From a virus, in the IMG/VR virus record IMGVR_UViG_3300033571_010791, positions 1-31,872 of that record: 31,872 nt of DNA; one strand, written 5' to 3'. Shown here one piece after another: positions 15,271 to 23,261 of the stretch (position 1 is the stretch's first letter; each line of letters begins with the position of its first letter). The position numbers and the translations under genes are program-made. The notes beneath the pieces are model-generated. The model saw nothing but the letters and a program-made list of their open reading frames with translations. It ran no database searches and was not told where the DNA came from.

Positions 15271-15686
15271 TTATTTATACGGGCGGCACATTTGATTTAT
15301 TTCATTCGGGACACGCTAATTTTTTGAAACAATGTTCCGAATTGGGTCGCGTTGTTGTATCCCTAAACACGGACAAATTCATAACCGCATACAAGGGCAA
15401 ATCGCCAATTATGGATTATTTCGAACGCGCATCGGTATTGGAATCTTGCCGTTACGTGGATGAAGTAATTCCCAACGAAGGCGGAACGGATAGCACCATT
15501 GCCATAACCAAAGTCAATCCAGACATAATCGCAATTGGTTCTGATTGGGCGAAACGGGATTACTACAAACAAATGGGATTCACGCAAGATTGGCTGGATG
15601 CAAGAGGTTATTCTTTGCTTTACATTCCATATACATCGGGGATTAGCACCACCAAATTGAAAGCAAGAATTCGAGGGCTAGAATAG
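15261..15686 (+). CDS. Cytidylyltransferase (TagD/RfaE-like nucleotidyltransferase)
   Basis: The 141-aa enzyme has both family signatures: GGTFDLFHSGHANFLKQC with the HxGH nucleotide-binding motif (His15, His18), and SGISTTKLKARI (127-137), the ISTTxxxxRI motif. TagD-type enzymes make CDP-glycerol from CTP and glycerol-3-phosphate, and relatives make CDP- or ADP-activated sugars. The size fits a stand-alone TagD. It overlaps the GT2 gene by 10 bases, so it probably supplies the activated donor used by one of the two transferases. Whether the product is glycerol-phosphate or a sugar is not decidable here. Confidence 0.9.
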   Translation: MGLIIYTGGTFDLFHSGHANFLKQCSELGRVVVSLNTDKFITAYKGKSPIMDYFERASVLESCRYVDEVIPNEGGTDSTIAITKVNPDIIAIGSDWAKRDYYKQMGFTQDWLDARGYSLLYIPYTSGISTTKLKARIRGLE

Positions 15687-15700
15687 ATGCAGGAGAAAAA

Positions 15701-16300
15701 ATGGCAATAACATACGGCTACGCCACATTATCCCAAGTCAAAGCAGCAATCGGCATCGCTAACGCGGACACGGTTGATGATGCGCTTTTGGAAATGGCGG
15801 TTGAATCTGCATCACGTCAAATCGATTCATACACCGAACGGTATTTTTACAATGCTGGAACGGCTGTCAAAATTTTTGCACCATTGGACAATTTCGTATG
15901 TCCAACGGAAGATTTTATTTCACTAAGCAAAGTTGAAACATCGGAAGATGCCGAATCTTGGGACACCGAATGGGCTGCCAAAGATTGGCAAGCTGAGCCG
16001 CTAAATGGTCGCGCTGGCGGTCTGGTGACGTCCTACACGCAAATTAGGGCAGTTGAAGACTATTTGTTCCCTTATCGTCAAGGCGAAGCTACAACGCGAC
16101 TCACGGGCGTTTGGGGATGGGCTAGCGTGCCTATTGCAATCACGCAAGCCACAATCATTCTTGCCAGCAGAATCTTCAAGCGTTTGGATTCACCATTGGG
16201 AATCATTTCGGGCGAATTGGGAAGCATCCGCGTTGGATACAGGCTTGACCCAGACGTTCAGCACCTAATCGAACCATACAGAAAGTTCAGCGCGGCATAA
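15701..16300 (+). CDS. Head-tail connector (gp6-like adaptor)
   Basis: The 199-aa protein opens with AITYGYATLSQVKAAIGI, then DDALLEMAVESASRQIDSYTERYF, the helical N-terminus typical of HK97 gp6/SPP1 gp15-type adaptors. A beta-rich middle holds the W-rich segment TEWAAKDWQAEP, and the last part has RLTGVWGWASVPIAITQAT and a C-terminal helix. It would form the ring under the portal. ATG 15701 is behind AGGAGAAAAA. The gene ends in TAATGG, overlapping the next start. It follows the sugar cassette, which therefore interrupts the usual capsid-connector order. Confidence 0.85.
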   Translation: MAITYGYATLSQVKAAIGIANADTVDDALLEMAVESASRQIDSYTERYFYNAGTAVKIFAPLDNFVCPTEDFISLSKVETSEDAESWDTEWAAKDWQAEPLNGRAGGLVTSYTQIRAVEDYLFPYRQGEATTRLTGVWGWASVPIAITQATIILASRIFKRLDSPLGIISGELGSIRVGYRLDPDVQHLIEPYRKFSAA

Positions 16301-16707
16301 TGGCATCCATTTCAGAATTACGCGATGGCATTGCTGCCAATCTTGCAACGATTACTGGATTGAGAACATCGGCAACAATTCCCGATAACCCGAACCCACC
16401 AATTGCAATTGTGCAATTGAATCGCGTGCAGTATCACCAAGATTTCAAACGTGGAATGACTGAATACAATTTCAGCGTTCAAGTTGTGGTTGGCAAAGTC
16501 GATGAAAGAAGCGCGCAATCCAATTTGGATGCTTATTGTTCTAGCACGGGAAATTCATCAATAATTCTTGCGCTAGAATCAGATAGGTCGCTTGGCGGCA
16601 AGGCCTTTGATGCCATTGTGACCGAAGTATCGAATTACGGTTCGGTGACCATTTCAGACATAAATTATTTGGCTGCCGAGTTCAATGTTCGTGTTTTAGC
16701 TAGCTAA
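16300..16707 (+). CDS. Tail terminator/head-tail joining protein
   Basis: The 135-aa protein starts ISELRDGIAANLATITGLR, then DNPNPPIAIVQLNRVQYHQ, and has a conserved LALESDRSLGGKAFDAIVT segment followed by a C-terminal strand (YLAAEFNVRVLAS). This fits proteins that cap the tail tube at the neck in siphoviruses of Actinobacteria. Position between connector and major tail protein supports the call. ATG 16300 overlaps the previous stop by one base. Confidence 0.7.
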   Translation: MASISELRDGIAANLATITGLRTSATIPDNPNPPIAIVQLNRVQYHQDFKRGMTEYNFSVQVVVGKVDERSAQSNLDAYCSSTGNSSIILALESDRSLGGKAFDAIVTEVSNYGSVTISDINYLAAEFNVRVLAS

Positions 16708-16724
16708 TAAATAGGAGAAAAACA

Positions 16725-17138
16725 ATGCCAAAACAAATCCTGACGGATGTTGTTGTTCAGCTAAATGGAACAGCAATTTCTCAGAATGTCAATAGTGTGG
16801 AACTAACCACAACTTCTGATGCCATAGAAACCACCAGCTTCGGAGATGCTGGCTGGAGAACTTATGCTGGCGGATTGAAGTCTGGTTCTGTAACTTTGTC
16901 GCTTCACAACGACTACGCTGCAACCGCATTAGACAGCATCATCTACAACCTTTTCAACACCGTAGCAACAGTTACAATTTTCCCTGCTGGAACCCCTGCT
17001 GGAACCAGCCGACCAAAGTATGAGTTCGCCGCATTGGTGGACAACGTAGCGCCAGTTTCTGGTGCCGTTGGCGACCTAGCCGTTCAGAACCTAACTTGGA
17101 CAATTACTGGCGCAGTCAATCGCGGAACAACCGCTTAA
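16725..17138 (+). CDS. Major tail protein (tail tube)
   Basis: The 137-aa beta-rich protein contains LTDVVVQLNGTAISQNVNSV, then TTSDAIETTSFGD, WRTYAGGLKSGSVTLSLHNDY and VQNLTWTITGAV. This is the usual tail-tube layout of many small siphoviruses: an N-terminal strand, a long loop (AIETTSFGDAGWRTYAGGL) and a beta sandwich. ATG 16725 follows a strong AGGAGAAAAAC site. Codon choice includes CTA, CTT, AAG and GAG, as in the capsid gene and unlike neighbours, in keeping with high expression. It is followed directly by the tail assembly chaperone. Confidence 0.85.
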   Translation: MPKQILTDVVVQLNGTAISQNVNSVELTTTSDAIETTSFGDAGWRTYAGGLKSGSVTLSLHNDYAATALDSIIYNLFNTVATVTIFPAGTPAGTSRPKYEFAALVDNVAPVSGAVGDLAVQNLTWTITGAVNRGTTA

Positions 17139-17165
17139 ATAACTCAATAAGGAAAGGAAACCAAA

Positions 17166-17423
17166 ATGCGTATGCAACTAGAAGTTGAATTCGAAAACGG
17201 CACCAAACAAGACGTCAAAGTAATAATGACGGATATGGTAAAGTTCGAATCCGAATTCAACATCAGCATTGCCAAGCTTGGGCAGGAAATGAAAGTCACA
17301 CACTTGCTTTGGCTTGCTTGGTCAGCACTAACAAGAGAAAAAGTCGTTACAAATGATTTTGATTCTTGGACTGAAACTGTTGTTTCAATCGGTGCATCAG
17401 ACCCAAAAGCATCCAAGGCTTAG
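17166..17423 (+). CDS. Tail assembly chaperone, short form
   Basis: The 85-aa protein lies between major tail and tape measure genes, the fixed place of lambda gpG-type chaperones. It contains MQLEVEFENGTKQDVKVIM, then FESEFNISIAKLGQEMK and THLLWLAWSALTREKVVT. The C-terminus includes the slip site CCCAAAA (17402-17408) and ends at TAG 17421-17423. The protein helps the tail tube to assemble around the tape measure protein. ATG 17166 follows AAGGAAAGGAAACCAAA. Confidence 0.85.
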   Translation: MRMQLEVEFENGTKQDVKVIMTDMVKFESEFNISIAKLGQEMKVTHLLWLAWSALTREKVVTNDFDSWTETVVSIGASDPKASKA

Positions 17424-17566
17424 GCGACAGTTCCGCCCATTGGTATTTAGTGTCGTTGGCTTATGAATACAAAATAAGCCCAACGGAATTGCTAAAACTG
17501 GATGAGCGTATGCTTTGGACAATGGGACGTTATTTAGTATGGCGAGCCCAAGAACTAAACAAATGA
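17166..17566 (+). CDS. Tail assembly chaperone, -1 frameshift long form
   Basis: The heptamer C CCA AAA at 17402-17408 is in the zero frame of the short chaperone and fits the X XXY YYZ rule for -1 slippage. After the slip the frame reads on from 17408 (AGC ATC CAA GGC TTA) to TGA 17564-17566. This adds about 52 residues, among them SSAHWYLVSLAYEYKIS, PTELLKLDERMLWTM and YLVWRAQEL. The extension has the W/Y-rich helical look of gpT-type domains. A short GGCG/CGCC stem (17423-17426/17434-17437) lies 14 bases after the slip site. The protein would be 133 aa. The extension has no ribosome site or ATG of its own near its beginning. Confidence 0.88.
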
Positions 17567-17568
17567 AG

Positions 17569-17594
17569 ACCGCCTCAAAATCTGGGGCGGTTTT
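17569..17594 (+). terminator. Hairpin terminator after the chaperone
   Basis: ACCGCC (17569-17574) pairs with GGCGGT (17586-17591) followed by TTT, directly after the frameshift product's stop. A TAGAAT hexamer follows at 17603-17608 and may be a -10 for the tape measure unit, though no matching -35 was found. Confidence 0.75.
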
Positions 17595-17624
17595 CGTTTA
17601 GTTAGAATTGATACGAGGTGCAAT

Positions 17625-18278
17625 GTGATAAAACCAATTTATGAATTATCTTCGGCTGACATAAAAGCAATGATAAAAAAATTGGACACAATGGAAGGCG
17701 ATTTAGCCCGTAAGTTTAGGCAACGCGTTCGCGACATCGCCAAACCAATTGAAGCAGAAATCAAACGACTAATTCCCAATGAACCGCCATTGTCGGGTAT
17801 GGGCTACGTAATCAAACGGGAAAATCAAATCAGCGGGTCAATTAGTTATAGCACCAACGAAGGGCGTTTGAATTGGCAAGGGACTGGCAAACACGCTGGT
17901 GGTAGCGGTAAAAACAAAGGACCAAAAGCGACATCAATTAGGACTGGAATTAGAGAATCGCGTTTCAGCCTGACAACATCAATTGCTAAAATTATTCTTG
18001 AAAGCCCAGCGGTGTCAATGGCTGATATGGCAGGGCGCGGTCCAGGTGGTCGCAACGGCAAAAGAACAAATGCCTATCCGTATCGCAAACGCAATGGAGA
18101 AATTATTATGCGCCGCCATATGATAAATGGGCAAGGAACCAACCTAATCAATAAATTGCGGGAACGTTACGGTTCAGCATCGCGTTTTGGATGGCGTGCG
18201 CTGGAAGGCAAAATTGATGAAACCGCCAGAGAAATTGACAAAATCATTCAAGAATACTTAGACAAGGCGTGGAAGTAA
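17625..18278 (+). CDS. HK97 gp10-like minor tail/neck protein
   Basis: The 217-aa basic protein has a helical N-terminus (ADIKAMIKKLDTMEGDLARK, then FRQRVRDIAKPIEAEIKRLI) and a Gly/Arg-rich middle (GKHAGGSGKNKG, GRGPGGRNGKR). It ends with SRFGWRALEGKIDETAREI, matching the '.rFvwp.l......i..i' end of HK97 gp10-type proteins. That family helps join head and tail, but usually lies before the major tail gene, so its place after the chaperone is odd. GTG 17625 has GAGGTG four bases upstream. No ATG in frame is close. Confidence 0.65.
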   Translation: MIKPIYELSSADIKAMIKKLDTMEGDLARKFRQRVRDIAKPIEAEIKRLIPNEPPLSGMGYVIKRENQISGSISYSTNEGRLNWQGTGKHAGGSGKNKGPKATSIRTGIRESRFSLTTSIAKIILESPAVSMADMAGRGPGGRNGKRTNAYPYRKRNGEIIMRRHMINGQGTNLINKLRERYGSASRFGWRALEGKIDETAREIDKIIQEYLDKAWK

Positions 18279-21266
18279 ATGGCAAAAACTAACGTAGTCC
18301 TCAAATCCGTTTGGGACGATAAAGGCATCAAAGCTGCCAAAAAAGAATTTGCCGATTTTGGAAAAAACATTGGCGTTGCATTTGCTGCCGTTGGTGCCGC
18401 CACCGTTGCGGGTGCTGCTGCTTTAGCTCGTTTTGGAGGGGATGCAATTGCTGCTGCTGAAAATGTGCAACAAGCAAACAACCGACTAACGCAGGTCAAT
18501 AAGTCAATGGGTTTGTTTGGCGCGGAAACAGCCAACGTAACCAATCGACTAATCAAATTTGCCGAAGCCAATGAGCTTACAGTTGCGGTTGATGCTGAGG
18601 TAATCAAAGCAACTCAAGCCAAATTACTAACATTCAAAGAATTGGGACAAACAGCCGATGAAGCGGGCGGTGCATTTGACCGCGCCACAATCGCTGCATT
18701 GGACCTAGCAGCCGCTGGATTTGGTTCGGCTGAATCAAATGCCATTCAGCTTGGAAAAGCCCTACAAGACCCCATCAAAGGGCTAACAGCCCTACGTAGG
18801 GCGGGTGTCACATTCACCGAAGCCGAAAAAGAAAAAATCAAGGCGATGGTGGAATCGGGCAACATTTTAGAAGCCCAAAATCTAATCTTGTCAGCCATCG
18901 AAACGCAAGTCGGTGGAACAGCCCAAGCAACCGCCAAAGCATCTGACGTAATGAGATTGGCGTTTGAAAACGTCAGCGAAACAATCGGCGCGGCGTTATT
19001 GCCAACATTCCAAGAATTTGCTGATGAAATTGTCAAACTTACCCCGACATTGGAAGAAACACTTGCACCAGCCGCGGGCGAAATAGCTCAAATTTTCAAA
19101 GACGAAGTTTTACCAGCGATTCAAGATTTCACAAAATGGTTGGCATCGCCTGATGGTGTTGAAACGATTCGTGAATTTGCTCAAGCAATTATTGATTCAA
19201 TCAAAAACCTAATTGATTTCGTTGGTTGGGTTGTCAAGAATCGCGATGCGTTGGGCTTATTGATTACAACAATTGGTATTTTGATTGTTTCATTCAAAAC
19301 GGTTGCAGCAGTCACCGCATTGTATAAAGCAGCATTGGTTCTTTACAACACCCAAGTTATCACGGCAACGGGAACAACCACCGCATTTTCTGCCGCATTG
19401 AAAGCAATTCCTTGGGTAGCGATTATTGGCGGAGCAACGTGGTTCATTTCCACAATGTCCGATTACGCCGATGAGGTTTATGGTTCTCAAATAAATACCG
19501 AAGGTTTGACCGAAGCACAAATTGAACAAGCTCGAAAAGTTGAAGGCTTACAAAAGCTTTTGGAACAATACCGTTATGCATTGGAAAACGGAACCGAAGC
19601 CAATAAAGATTTAGCACGCGATGGAATCACCCGTGTTGAAATTGCGTTGGAAGGCTTAGGACAAACAACAGCAATTACTCGTTCCGAAATTGAACGAATG
19701 AATCGCCTAAAGCTTGATGCTTTGAAAAAAGAAATTGGCGATACTGCTGGCGAAATGAACCGTTTCAGAAACGCTGCCAAAGGATTTTTCCCACAAAACG
19801 CACCGACAACTGATACAACAATTACGACTACAACACCTGGTCCAAGAAATACTGGACCAACAGCTTTTGAACAAACCCAAAAAGTCATTCAAGAAGCGCA
19901 AAAGAAAATTCGTGATGCAACCACGCGTTTCAACGAAGCCGAACTAAGGGCAAACGAACAATACAAAGAAAAAAACGCAGCAATTACCAAACGTTTCAAT
20001 GATGCTGAAATTGAAGCAACAAGTCAAAGAAACGATGCTCTTGCTAAGGCATTAGTAGACCACAATAAAAACGTTTCAAGAATTCAACTTGATTTCGCAA
20101 CAAAACAAGCTGACATTATTCGCACATCAATCAACCGTTTGCGTGATGCATTTGCTGCGACTGTGCGGGTGAATGTTGCTGATTTATTTGGGCAAGAAGA
20201 AATTGGAAAATCGGTAGACAAACTAATTACCAGTTTGCGTGACCGTTTGACGGCATCCCGCCAATTGGTTACAAACGCGGCTGCTTTGGCTTCTAGCGGC
20301 TTTTCACAAACGTTTATAGAACAAATCGTAGGTGCTGGATTAGAAACTGGCAATGAATTATCCAAAGCCATTTTGGAAGCCACGCCTGAAACACAAAAAG
20401 AACTGCAATCATTATTCAGCACTTTGGAATCCGAATCTGAAACTGGAATGGATTCATTGGCGCGAACAATGTTTGAAAAAACAGGGCTTGCCACAACTGA
20501 ACTCAAAAAACTTTTCGAGCAGACAAAAACTGATTTAGCCGAAGCAATAAAACAAGCCCAAGCAGATTACACAAACGCACAAGCAGAAATTCAAACAGCT
20601 TTTACCAATGCGTTAGCAAATGCTAAAAAAACTCGCGATGAAGCTTTTACTGATGCAACAAACGATTTGAACAAAGCTCTAAAAGATGCCAAAGACGCTT
20701 ATGTCAAAACACTAAAAGAAATACGCGAAGCTTTTGATGAACAAATCGCTGCTTTGAAAGGTCAATTGGGCGGTTTGGGCGGAACAATACAAGCGTTATT
20801 GGCTCAATTAGCTAAATTAACTGGTGCAAAAGTTCCTACGGGATTGAATTTGCCAGCGGGTCAAGTTGGCAACATTGAGAATTTGCCAGGATTTGAAGAA
20901 GTAAAAGGCGTAGATGCTGCTGCTAAAAACGTCAAAAATTCTATGGGAATTTTGATTGACAACACAACTGACGTTGCGAAAACATTGGGTTATTTAGACA
21001 CAAGAATTGCCGCCGCTTTGAAATTTGCTGAGAACATTGGCGATTCGAACAAAGCAGCCGCCGAAAGCGCAAGACAAACAGCGTTGCAATTCACAACACA
21101 AAGAACAACTTTGGCTGGGTTGGGTGAATCCGCCGTGGGAACAGTCATCAACATAAATGTCAAAGCAGATTCAACGCAATCACTGGCAATGGTTGGCAAA
21201 ACACTCGGAAACACAATTACTAAATACACTTCAACTGGTGGACAAGTATTAGTGAGCCCTAAATGA
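18279..21266 (+). CDS. Tape measure protein
   Basis: The 995-aa protein is the longest in the window and lies just after the chaperone block, as expected. Ala/Lys-rich N-terminal helices include KKEFADFGKNIGVAFAAVGA. A middle hydrophobic part has ALGLLITTIGILIVSFKTV and ALKAIPWVAIIGGATWFIS, two likely membrane-crossing segments used on DNA entry. A Thr/Pro linker (TDTTITTTTPGPRN) leads to a long coiled-coil region of QKKIRDATTRFNEAELR type. Tail length scales with this protein, so roughly 150 nm is expected. ATG 18279 follows the previous TAA directly, and the end overlaps the next gene by 4 bases. Confidence 0.95.
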   Translation: MAKTNVVLKSVWDDKGIKAAKKEFADFGKNIGVAFAAVGAATVAGAAALARFGGDAIAAAENVQQANNRLTQVNKSMGLFGAETANVTNRLIKFAEANELTVAVDAEVIKATQAKLLTFKELGQTADEAGGAFDRATIAALDLAAAGFGSAESNAIQLGKALQDPIKGLTALRRAGVTFTEAEKEKIKAMVESGNILEAQNLILSAIETQVGGTAQATAKASDVMRLAFENVSETIGAALLPTFQEFADEIVKLTPTLEETLAPAAGEIAQIFKDEVLPAIQDFTKWLASPDGVETIREFAQAIIDSIKNLIDFVGWVVKNRDALGLLITTIGILIVSFKTVAAVTALYKAALVLYNTQVITATGTTTAFSAALKAIPWVAIIGGATWFISTMSDYADEVYGSQINTEGLTEAQIEQARKVEGLQKLLEQYRYALENGTEANKDLARDGITRVEIALEGLGQTTAITRSEIERMNRLKLDALKKEIGDTAGEMNRFRNAAKGFFPQNAPTTDTTITTTTPGPRNTGPTAFEQTQKVIQEAQKKIRDATTRFNEAELRANEQYKEKNAAITKRFNDAEIEATSQRNDALAKALVDHNKNVSRIQLDFATKQADIIRTSINRLRDAFAATVRVNVADLFGQEEIGKSVDKLITSLRDRLTASRQLVTNAAALASSGFSQTFIEQIVGAGLETGNELSKAILEATPETQKELQSLFSTLESESETGMDSLARTMFEKTGLATTELKKLFEQTKTDLAEAIKQAQADYTNAQAEIQTAFTNALANAKKTRDEAFTDATNDLNKALKDAKDAYVKTLKEIREAFDEQIAALKGQLGGLGGTIQALLAQLAKLTGAKVPTGLNLPAGQVGNIENLPGFEEVKGVDAAAKNVKNSMGILIDNTTDVAKTLGYLDTRIAAALKFAENIGDSNKAAAESARQTALQFTTQRTTLAGLGESAVGTVININVKADSTQSLAMVGKTLGNTITKYTSTGGQVLVSPK

Positions 21267-22495
21267 GCCAACCCACTCAAAAAATAGAAATTGGTTTTGA
21301 CCTAACCGATACGGGAACTGGTCCTTATTTTCGTTTGGATGACCCAATTGCAGGCGCATTAGACAACACCGAATTTTTGTTGGGTGGAACATTGTTTTTC
21401 GATGTCACCAGCTTTGTCACTTCGGTTGCAATTAGGCGCGGTAAAAACCGAGAATTGGATTATTACGACCAAGGTTTGGCAAACGTTGTATTCAATAACA
21501 ATGACAGAACATTTGACCCAGAATTTGCTGCCAGTCCTTACGCTGGACAAATCATTCCTAAACGTCAAATCAGAATTTCATCGGGCAACGTAATTCAATT
21601 TTTTGGTTTGGTAGATGATTGGAATCTAAATTACGAAACCAATGGTGATTCAACGGCTGCTGCCGCTTGTTCCGATGCAACGGGTGCTTTTGCTAATCAA
21701 ACATTGTTTGAAAGAACAAACACGCCGCAAAAATCTGGCGAACGCGTAAATGAAATTTTGTCATTGCCAGAAATAAATTGGCCGTTGTCACAAAGACAAG
21801 TTGATACGGGTTTGATGACATTGGGTGCGGACACAATTGCCGATAATACAAATGCTTTGGCGTATTTTAGATTGATTGAACAATCAGAACCAGGGTCATT
21901 TTTCATCGGCAAAAATGGTTCAGTTATTTTCAAAGACCGCACCGCCGCGCCAATTTCAAACGGTGTTACATTGGCAGATGATGGCTCAGGAATTCCCTAT
22001 CAATCAATTAAGGTTCAATACGGTTCTGAATTATTAGCCAATGAAATCGTTTTGGAATCTGCCATCACAAACACGCAGGTGACCCAAACAGACCTTGATT
22101 CCATTGAAGAATACGGCCTTTTCAATTTGACCAGAACGGGACTTTTGATTGGTTCAAATGATGATTTGACCGATTTAGCCGAATTTTATTCCCAAAAGTA
22201 TTCATCGCCCGAATACCGATTTGAATCGGTGGACATTTTGTTGGATGAGCTTACCAACCAACAACAGCAAGATTTACTACAATTGGAAATTGGCGATGTG
22301 GTTGAAATCAAATTTACCCCGAATTTGATTCCGCCAGCGATTAGCAAATACGCTGAAATTATCCGCATTGACCACAGCATTGATTTGACCAACCACGTCT
22401 TATCTTTGGGCTTCTCAACACTTGATTTTGCCGTGTTTGTGTTGGATGATGCCCAATTTGGTAAGCTTGATTCAGGCAACGCGTTAGCCTTCTAG
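21263..22495 (+). CDS. Minor tail protein (tip/baseplate hub type)
   Basis: The 410-aa beta-rich protein includes VTSFVTSVAIRRGKNRELD, a strand-turn pattern found in distal tail and hub proteins, then ANVVFNNNDRTFDPEFA, QIIPKRQIRISSG and FFGLVDDWNLNYE. Its C-terminal third holds EIGDVVEIKFTPN and the repeated strand pattern SLGFSTLDFAVFVLDD. Many actinophages carry such proteins just after the tape measure. It probably forms part of the tail tip. ATG 21263 overlaps the tape measure stop by 4 bases. Confidence 0.8.
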   Translation: MSQPTQKIEIGFDLTDTGTGPYFRLDDPIAGALDNTEFLLGGTLFFDVTSFVTSVAIRRGKNRELDYYDQGLANVVFNNNDRTFDPEFAASPYAGQIIPKRQIRISSGNVIQFFGLVDDWNLNYETNGDSTAAAACSDATGAFANQTLFERTNTPQKSGERVNEILSLPEINWPLSQRQVDTGLMTLGADTIADNTNALAYFRLIEQSEPGSFFIGKNGSVIFKDRTAAPISNGVTLADDGSGIPYQSIKVQYGSELLANEIVLESAITNTQVTQTDLDSIEEYGLFNLTRTGLLIGSNDDLTDLAEFYSQKYSSPEYRFESVDILLDELTNQQQQDLLQLEIGDVVEIKFTPNLIPPAISKYAEIIRIDHSIDLTNHVLSLGFSTLDFAVFVLDDAQFGKLDSGNALAF

Positions 22496-22502
22496 GAGAA
22501 AA

Positions 22503-23261
22503 ATGTCAGGTTTAGGTAGAAAAGTATTCACAGCGGGAGAAGTATTGACCGCGGCAAATGTCCAAGATTATTTGCAAGACCAAACCGTTATGGTATTTTC
22601 TGGCACCGCGGCTCGTGGTTCAGCATTGGGAACTTCTGTTTTGTCAGAAGGAATGGTGACGTATTTAACCGATAGCAACACAATAACCGTTTGGGACGGC
22701 GCATCTTGGGGAACTGTTTTCCCAGTTCAAGGTGACATTTCATCCGTCACCGCGGGAACGGGTTTGGCTGGCGGGGGCGCATCAGGTGATGTAACGCTAA
22801 ATGCTAATTACACCGCAATTTCGTCTGCTTTAGCTGGAACAGCTTTGGCTGCAGCTGGCGGAGTTTTGAATGTCAATTCATCTGCATTAGCAGGAACTGC
22901 TTTGAGCGTTGCGGGTGGCACTTTGAACGTCAATTACGTGAATCTAAATTCGCCAACTGCGACTATAACTGGTGCTTATACAGCCGTTGCTGCTGATAAT
23001 AATGAACTTCTAATCGCTGGCGGTGCATCCGCTTACACAATAACCGTTCCAGATGTTTTGTCTATTGGTGGTCGTCTTGACATTGTGCGTGATTCTTCTG
23101 GAACTGTAACAATTGCAGCGGGAACTGGTGTTACCGATTGGGCTGGTGCGGGAACGGCGGGGGTAGGCGTTACATTCAAAATGGACCAAAGATACAACGC
23201 TGCCACGGTATTCAAAACTGCTGCTGGAACTTATCGAGTAGTTGGAAAGATTATTCCATAA
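22503..23261 (+). CDS. Tail fibre/tip protein with two internal repeats
   Basis: The 252-aa protein begins RKVFTAGEVLTAANVQDYL, then QDQTVMVFSGTAARGSA and GMVTYLTDSNTITVWDG, a pattern common in tail tip proteins of Actinobacteria phages. The middle holds two near-identical repeats of about 18 residues, SALAGTALAAAGGVLNVN and SALAGTALSVAGGTLNVN. The rest is Gly/Ala/Thr-rich beta structure (NELLIAGGASAYTITVPD, RYNAATVFKTAAGTYRVVG). It is probably part of the receptor-binding structure. ATG 22503 is behind TAGGAGAAAA. Confidence 0.8.
   Translation: MSGLGRKVFTAGEVLTAANVQDYLQDQTVMVFSGTAARGSALGTSVLSEGMVTYLTDSNTITVWDGASWGTVFPVQGDISSVTAGTGLAGGGASGDVTLNANYTAISSALAGTALAAAGGVLNVNSSALAGTALSVAGGTLNVNYVNLNSPTATITGAYTAVAADNNELLIAGGASAYTITVPDVLSIGGRLDIVRDSSGTVTIAAGTGVTDWAGAGTAGVGVTFKMDQRYNAATVFKTAAGTYRVVGKIIP
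22828..22938 (+). repeat. Tandem protein repeat inside the fibre gene
   Basis: Two adjoining units encode SALAGTALxxAGGxLNVN. They differ mainly at third codon positions, so the duplication is old or the protein sequence is under selection. Confidence 0.7.

Noticed and set aside
20084-20506. Minus-strand open frame of 140 codons
   Set aside because: It lies inside the tape measure gene, with low-complexity Ser/Ala composition and no start signal.
23138-23260. Upstream extension of the propeller gene
   Set aside because: It runs inside the preceding fibre gene; ATG 23261, overlapping its stop, gives the normal start.
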